DNA from: CAZIVE01 sp964542435
Lineage (GTDB): Bacteria; Bacteroidota; Bacteroidia; Bacteroidales; Tannerellaceae
Length of the DNA stretch: 9,573 bases
Direction: 5' to 3'
NCBI GenBank assembly: GCA_964542435.1
Contig: CAZIVE010000096.1
Coordinates: 1-9,573, forward strand
A program made the translations under genes and the position numbers. Shown piece by piece: positions 6,399 to 9,573 of the stretch (positions are counted from its first letter, which is position 1; each line of letters starts with the position of its first letter). Below the pieces are notes generated by a model that saw only the letters and a list, made by a program, of their open reading frames with translations, did not search any database and was not told the origin of the DNA.

Positions 6399-6402
6399 GA
6401 GG
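6397..6402 (+). promoter_or_regulatory. Strong Shine-Dalgarno for higA overlapping the higB stop
   Basis: AGGAGG ends 7 nt before the ATG at 6410 and shares two bases with the TAG stop of higB (6396-6398). The site fixes the higA start at 6410 rather than the in-frame ATG at 6362. It is the only strong site of this kind noted in the window, and should favour high antitoxin output and coupling to toxin translation. Confidence 0.8.
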
Positions 6403-6409
6403 ACGAGCG

Positions 6410-6754
6410 ATGATTACACTGAAAAATAGTAAAGAAAATATGATTGCCAATAATTTGGAACCGGCTCACGCCACACATCCGGGAATTTTTATCAAGGGAG
6501 AAATCATTTCTCGGGGATTGTCTCAGAAACAACTCGCGCAGCAAATGGGCGTATCAGTCTCATTATTGAATGAAATATTGAATCAGAAGAGGGCTTTGAA
6601 TACTGAAATGGCAATGCTTATCGAGGCGGCTTTGGACATTCCTGCCTTGGCTCTTCTCAACATGCAGACGGAATATGACATGTTGATGGCAAAGAGAGAT
6701 CATCAATTCGTCTCTCGGCTGAATGATATTCGCAAGATTGTGGCTCTGCTTTGA
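6410..6754 (+). CDS. higA: HigA-like antitoxin, XRE-family helix-turn-helix protein
   Basis: The antitoxin neutralises HigB and, with it, represses the operon. It is 114 residues long. The family hallmark HPGIFIKGEI starts at H23. The helix-turn-helix spans about 37-61 (LSQKQLAQQMGVS as first helix and turn, SLLNEILNQKR as recognition region), followed by the usual MAMLIEAALDI and LLNMQTEYDM (82-91). A basic tail follows. The probable target is the palindrome at 6022-6037. The gene starts 11 bp after higB and converges on the minus-strand barrel gene with only 9 bp between the stop codons. No clear terminator hairpin lies in that gap, so the transcripts probably overlap. Confidence 0.92.
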   Translation: MITLKNSKENMIANNLEPAHATHPGIFIKGEIISRGLSQKQLAQQMGVSVSLLNEILNQKRALNTEMAMLIEAALDIPALALLNMQTEYDMLMAKRDHQFVSRLNDIRKIVALL

Positions 6755-6763
6755 CTCTTCTTT

Positions 6764-7411
6764 TTATCTGAAATAATAGCCTAAGGAGAAGGTGACGTTG
6801 TTCTGATAGACAGATGTTTCACCGGAACGCTTTGTTGAGCGGCGGTCCAATGTGCCGAGATCGGTGACGATGGAGAAGAACATCTTATTATATTCGACGG
6901 CAAGTCCCAGATTGGCGCAAAGGTCGAAAGTCTTAAGATCTTTCTCTTCACTCGTTCCGAATTTGAGGTCCACATCGGTGTTTTCCGTTTTCAGCTTACC
7001 GAAAAGCGACCAGTCCAAAGCAGGACCTGCTTGAACCGTCATGATGACGTCTGAAATATGAAACGAAAAGGCGGCGTCAACAGGAACGTGAATGGAATAG
7101 TAGTTGCATTTGTTATATTTCGACATGCCTACCAGTGATTGATCCGAATAAAAATTACCGCCCTGATTGACAAATCCCAGCTCTGTACGCAGCGAGAATT
7201 TATTGTGCAAAGGAATCTCGGCAAGTCCTGCAACACTGAATCCGAAGCGAGCTCCCGATTTGTACATGCCTTCCACCTTTTGAATCAAGGCCGAAGAACC
7301 TGCACCAGCACGAACACCAAGGACAACCTGTGCTCCGGCAGGGAAGGAGAGCAGCGCTGCGATCCATATAATAATGTATCGTTTCTGTATCAACATGATC
7401 TGTTTTTTCAT
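6764..7411 (-). CDS. PorT-family outer membrane beta-barrel protein
   Basis: This is a 215-residue protein with an N-terminal signal peptide (basic start, hydrophobic stretch IIIWIAALLSF, cleavage expected after AGA at residue 27). The mature part has alternating hydrophobic strands typical of small eight-stranded barrels: VVLGVRAGAGSS, FGFSVAGLAEIPL, FSLRTELGFVNQGG, YSIHVPVDAAFSF, IMTVQAGPALDW, LCANLGLAVEYN, and the closing VTFSLGYYFR. The pattern fits the outer membrane beta-barrel family OMP_b-brl_2/PorT-like. The specific role is unknown. The start at 7411 is supported by the basic MKK, but the ATG five codons later is also possible. The gene is divergent from dnaE across 129 bp and convergent with higA, so it is its own transcription unit. 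Confidence 0.85.
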   Translation of the reverse strand: MKKQIMLIQKRYIIIWIAALLSFPAGAQVVLGVRAGAGSSALIQKVEGMYKSGARFGFSVAGLAEIPLHNKFSLRTELGFVNQGGNFYSDQSLVGMSKYNKCNYYSIHVPVDAAFSFHISDVIMTVQAGPALDWSLFGKLKTENTDVDLKFGTSEEKDLKTFDLCANLGLAVEYNKMFFSIVTDLGTLDRRSTKRSGETSVYQNNVTFSLGYYFR

Positions 7412-7540
7412 CTTCTTGAACTCTACTTTGTTACGCTGCGAAGATACGTTTTTTTATTTTCATTCTGTTCTTCTCGATGCTTTTTCCTATCTTTACGTCG
7501 TCAATTTGAAAAGAATGACAGTTTATTTCATTTAAAAAAT
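7412..7540. promoter_or_regulatory. Divergent intergenic region, dnaE and barrel-protein promoters
   Basis: The region must drive both flanking genes. On the plus strand TATCTTTA at 7488-7495 is one base off the -7 consensus and about 45 bp before dnaE. On the minus strand TATCTTCG (complement of 7439-7446) lies close to the barrel gene. Neither has a convincing -33 box. The A-rich stretch ending just before the dnaE ATG is usual for Bacteroidota starts. Confidence 0.4.
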
Positions 7541-9573
7541 ATGGAACCTTTCGTACACCTGCATGTACATACACAATACTCTTTACTCGACGGAGAATCG
7601 TCGATAGATGCCTTAATCAAGAAGGCGATGAACGACAAAATGCCGGCTATCGCTGTCACGGATCATGGGAACATGTTCGGCATAAAGGAATTTTATAACA
7701 AGGTAAAGAAAGTAAATTCAGAGGCGGGAGAGAATGTCTTCAAGCCGATCATCGGCTGCGAATGCTATTGTGCTCATACAAGCAGAAAGGATCATACCAA
7801 GGAGAATCTGAGCGGTTGGCATTTGATCTTGCTGGCCAAGAATCAGCAGGGTTACAAGAACCTGATCAAGATGGTCTCGATCTCCTGGACCGAGGGCTTC
7901 TATGGACGTCCACGTATCGACAAGGAACTTCTGGAAAAATATCACGAAGGTGTCATTGCCTCTTCCGCATGTCTTGGCGGTGAAATCCCGCAGCATATCA
8001 TGCATGGTCAGATTGACGAGGCTGAGAAATCCATCCTTTGGTTCAAAAATCTCTTTGGCGAGGATTATTATCTGGAACTGCAGCGTCATGAAACGCACGA
8101 TCCTACTGCCGATTGTACCATCTATCCCAAACAATGCGAGGTGAACAAGGTGATCATAGAGTTGGCGCATAAACATGGCGTCAAACTGATCGCAACCAAC
8201 GATGTGCACTTTGTAAATAGGGAGGATGCCGAAGCTCACGAACGTTTGATCTGCCTGAGCACCGGCAAAGATCTCGACGATCCGACACGTATGCGCTATT
8301 CCAAACAGGAATGGATGAAGACGACCGCCGAGATGAATCAGATCTTCGCAGACATCCCCGAAGCCCTCAGCAATACGTTGGAGATTGTCGATAAGGTTGA
8401 ATATTATACCATCGATCACGCGCCCATCATGCCGAATTTCTCCATCCCTGAAAGTTTTGGAACCGAGGAGGAATATCGTAAGAAATTTACAGAAGAGGAT
8501 CTCTTCAATGAGTTTACGCGTGATGAGAACGGCAAGGTCGTTTTGAATGAAGAAGAGGCTGCAAAGAAAATCAAGAAATTGGGTGGTTATGACAAGCTAT
8601 ACCGCATCAAACTTGAAGCCGATTATTTGCGCAAGCTGACTTACGACGGTGCGAAGAAACTATACGGTGATCCGATTCCGGCAGATGTGGACGAACGCCT
8701 CAACTTCGAACTTCACGTGATGAAGACAATGGGTTTCCCGGGCTACTTCCTCATTGTGCAGGATTTTATTTCCGCTGCTCGCAACGAACTGAATGTGTCA
8801 GTAGGTCCGGGCCGTGGTTCCGCAGCAGGATCAGCGGTGGCTTATTGTCTTGGAACTACGCGTATCGACCCGATCAAATATGATTTGCTGTTCGAACGTT
8901 TCCTCAATCCCGATCGTATTTCCCTTCCTGATATCGATACCGATTTCGATGATGACGGCCGTGCGGCCGTGCTTCGTTGGGTAACGGATAAATATGGAGC
9001 AGACCGTGTGGCGCATATCATTACGTATGGTACGATGGCTTCAAAGCTGGCAATTAAGGATGTGGCCCGTGTGGAAAAGCTCCCGTTGTCAGAGTCCAAT
9101 CGTCTGGCAAAGCTTGTCCCGGATAAGATTCCCGAAGTGAAGAAGGTTTCTCTGGCCAACGCCATCGAATATGTGCCTGAACTGAAGAAAGCCGCTACGG
9201 AAGGTGACGAACTCACACGCGATACGTTGAAATATGCCCAGATGCTGGAAGGTAATGTCCGCAATACCGGCGTTCATGCCTGCGGTGTCATCATTGGTGC
9301 GCAACCTATTTCCGATGTCGTTCCGGTCAGTACGGCCAAAGACAAGGAAACGGGCGAGGAACTTCTCTGTACGCAATATGAAGGCTCGGTCATTGAGGAG
9401 ACTGGACTGATCAAAATGGACTTCCTCGGATTGAAGACCCTCAGCATCATCAAAGATGCTGTGGACAATATACGTGAGACGACCGGCAAAGATCTCGATA
9501 TCGATCATGTGAGCTTGGAAGATCCGCTGACCTATCAGCTCTATTGCAGCGGCAAGACGACCGGAACGTTCCA
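7541..9573 (+). CDS. dnaE: DNA polymerase III alpha subunit, 5' part, cut by window end
   Basis: This is the replicative polymerase. 677 codons are visible and no stop is reached, so the C-terminal fingers, beta-clamp binding and OB-fold parts lie outside. Residues 1 to about 270 form the PHP domain, starting HLHVHTQYSLLDG, with TDHGNMFG at 40-47. All nine usual metal ligands are present: H8, H10, D17, H42, E74, H94, C144, D221 and H223. The palm includes GFPGYFLIV, VGPGRGSAAGS and LPDIDTDF, with catalytic D464 and D466 (D401 and D403 in E. coli) and D627 in KMDFLGLKTL (D555 in E. coli). NTGVHACGVII is also typical. Residues about 309-377 include extra sequence relative to E. coli, which moves the palm aspartates by about 60 residues. 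The start is set by the family N-terminus. Confidence 0.97.
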   Translation, partial: MEPFVHLHVHTQYSLLDGESSIDALIKKAMNDKMPAIAVTDHGNMFGIKEFYNKVKKVNSEAGENVFKPIIGCECYCAHTSRKDHTKENLSGWHLILLAKNQQGYKNLIKMVSISWTEGFYGRPRIDKELLEKYHEGVIASSACLGGEIPQHIMHGQIDEAEKSILWFKNLFGEDYYLELQRHETHDPTADCTIYPKQCEVNKVIIELAHKHGVKLIATNDVHFVNREDAEAHERLICLSTGKDLDDPTRMRYSKQEWMKTTAEMNQIFADIPEALSNTLEIVDKVEYYTIDHAPIMPNFSIPESFGTEEEYRKKFTEEDLFNEFTRDENGKVVLNEEEAAKKIKKLGGYDKLYRIKLEADYLRKLTYDGAKKLYGDPIPADVDERLNFELHVMKTMGFPGYFLIVQDFISAARNELNVSVGPGRGSAAGSAVAYCLGTTRIDPIKYDLLFERFLNPDRISLPDIDTDFDDDGRAAVLRWVTDKYGADRVAHIITYGTMASKLAIKDVARVEKLPLSESNRLAKLVPDKIPEVKKVSLANAIEYVPELKKAATEGDELTRDTLKYAQMLEGNVRNTGVHACGVIIGAQPISDVVPVSTAKDKETGEELLCTQYEGSVIEETGLIKMDFLGLKTLSIIKDAVDNIRETTGKDLDIDHVSLEDPLTYQLYCSGKTTGTF

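Noticed and set aside
6755..6763. Bidirectional terminator between higA and the barrel gene
   Set aside because: The 9-bp gap and its flanks hold no convincing inverted repeat.
7718..8419. Minus-strand 233-residue frame
   Set aside because: It is antisense to dnaE, which has clear motifs throughout; the open frame is a codon-use shadow.

Overview
The window comes from a member of the Bacteroidales, most likely Bacteroides or Parabacteroides; the genus is an inference. It carries a SusC/SusD outer-membrane uptake pair, a PorT-type outer-membrane barrel and a Bacteroidota-style DnaE. Its promoters resemble the Bacteroides form (-33 TTTG, 19-21 bp gap, -7 TAnnTTTG), and most starts lack a strong Shine-Dalgarno.

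Layout: (1) 1-414 is an AT-rich leader with two promoter candidates and a perfect 20-bp AT palindrome. (2) 415-5144 is a two-gene operon, a SusC-like TonB-dependent transporter and a SusD-like_2 surface lipoprotein 11 bp apart, forming one nutrient-import complex. No degradative enzyme or dedicated regulator lies beside them, so the substrate is unknown. (3) 5203-5250 is a terminator-like hairpin that shares an arm with a second hairpin, so only one can form. (4) 5316-5903 is the most unusual part: two consecutive modules, each with a leader, an array of 42-bp tandem units (five, then four) and a trailer with a small hairpin. The units alternate in type with an 84-bp period. Reading frames stay open on both strands because 42 is a multiple of three, and I judge the region to be a structured non-coding repeat element. 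(5) 6022-6754 is a complete type II HigB/HigA toxin-antitoxin operon with a near-ideal promoter. A perfect 16-bp palindrome covers its -33 element, and a strong Shine-Dalgarno for higA overlaps the end of higB. (6) 6764-7411, minus strand, is a small outer-membrane beta-barrel protein, tail to tail with higA. (7) 7541 to the window end is dnaE, the replicative DNA polymerase III alpha subunit, cut off by the window edge. It keeps all nine expected PHP metal ligands and all three catalytic aspartates.

The SusCD operon and the toxin-antitoxin pair are accessory modules and dnaE is core. The repeat region sits between two accessory modules and is the best candidate for something under-described.
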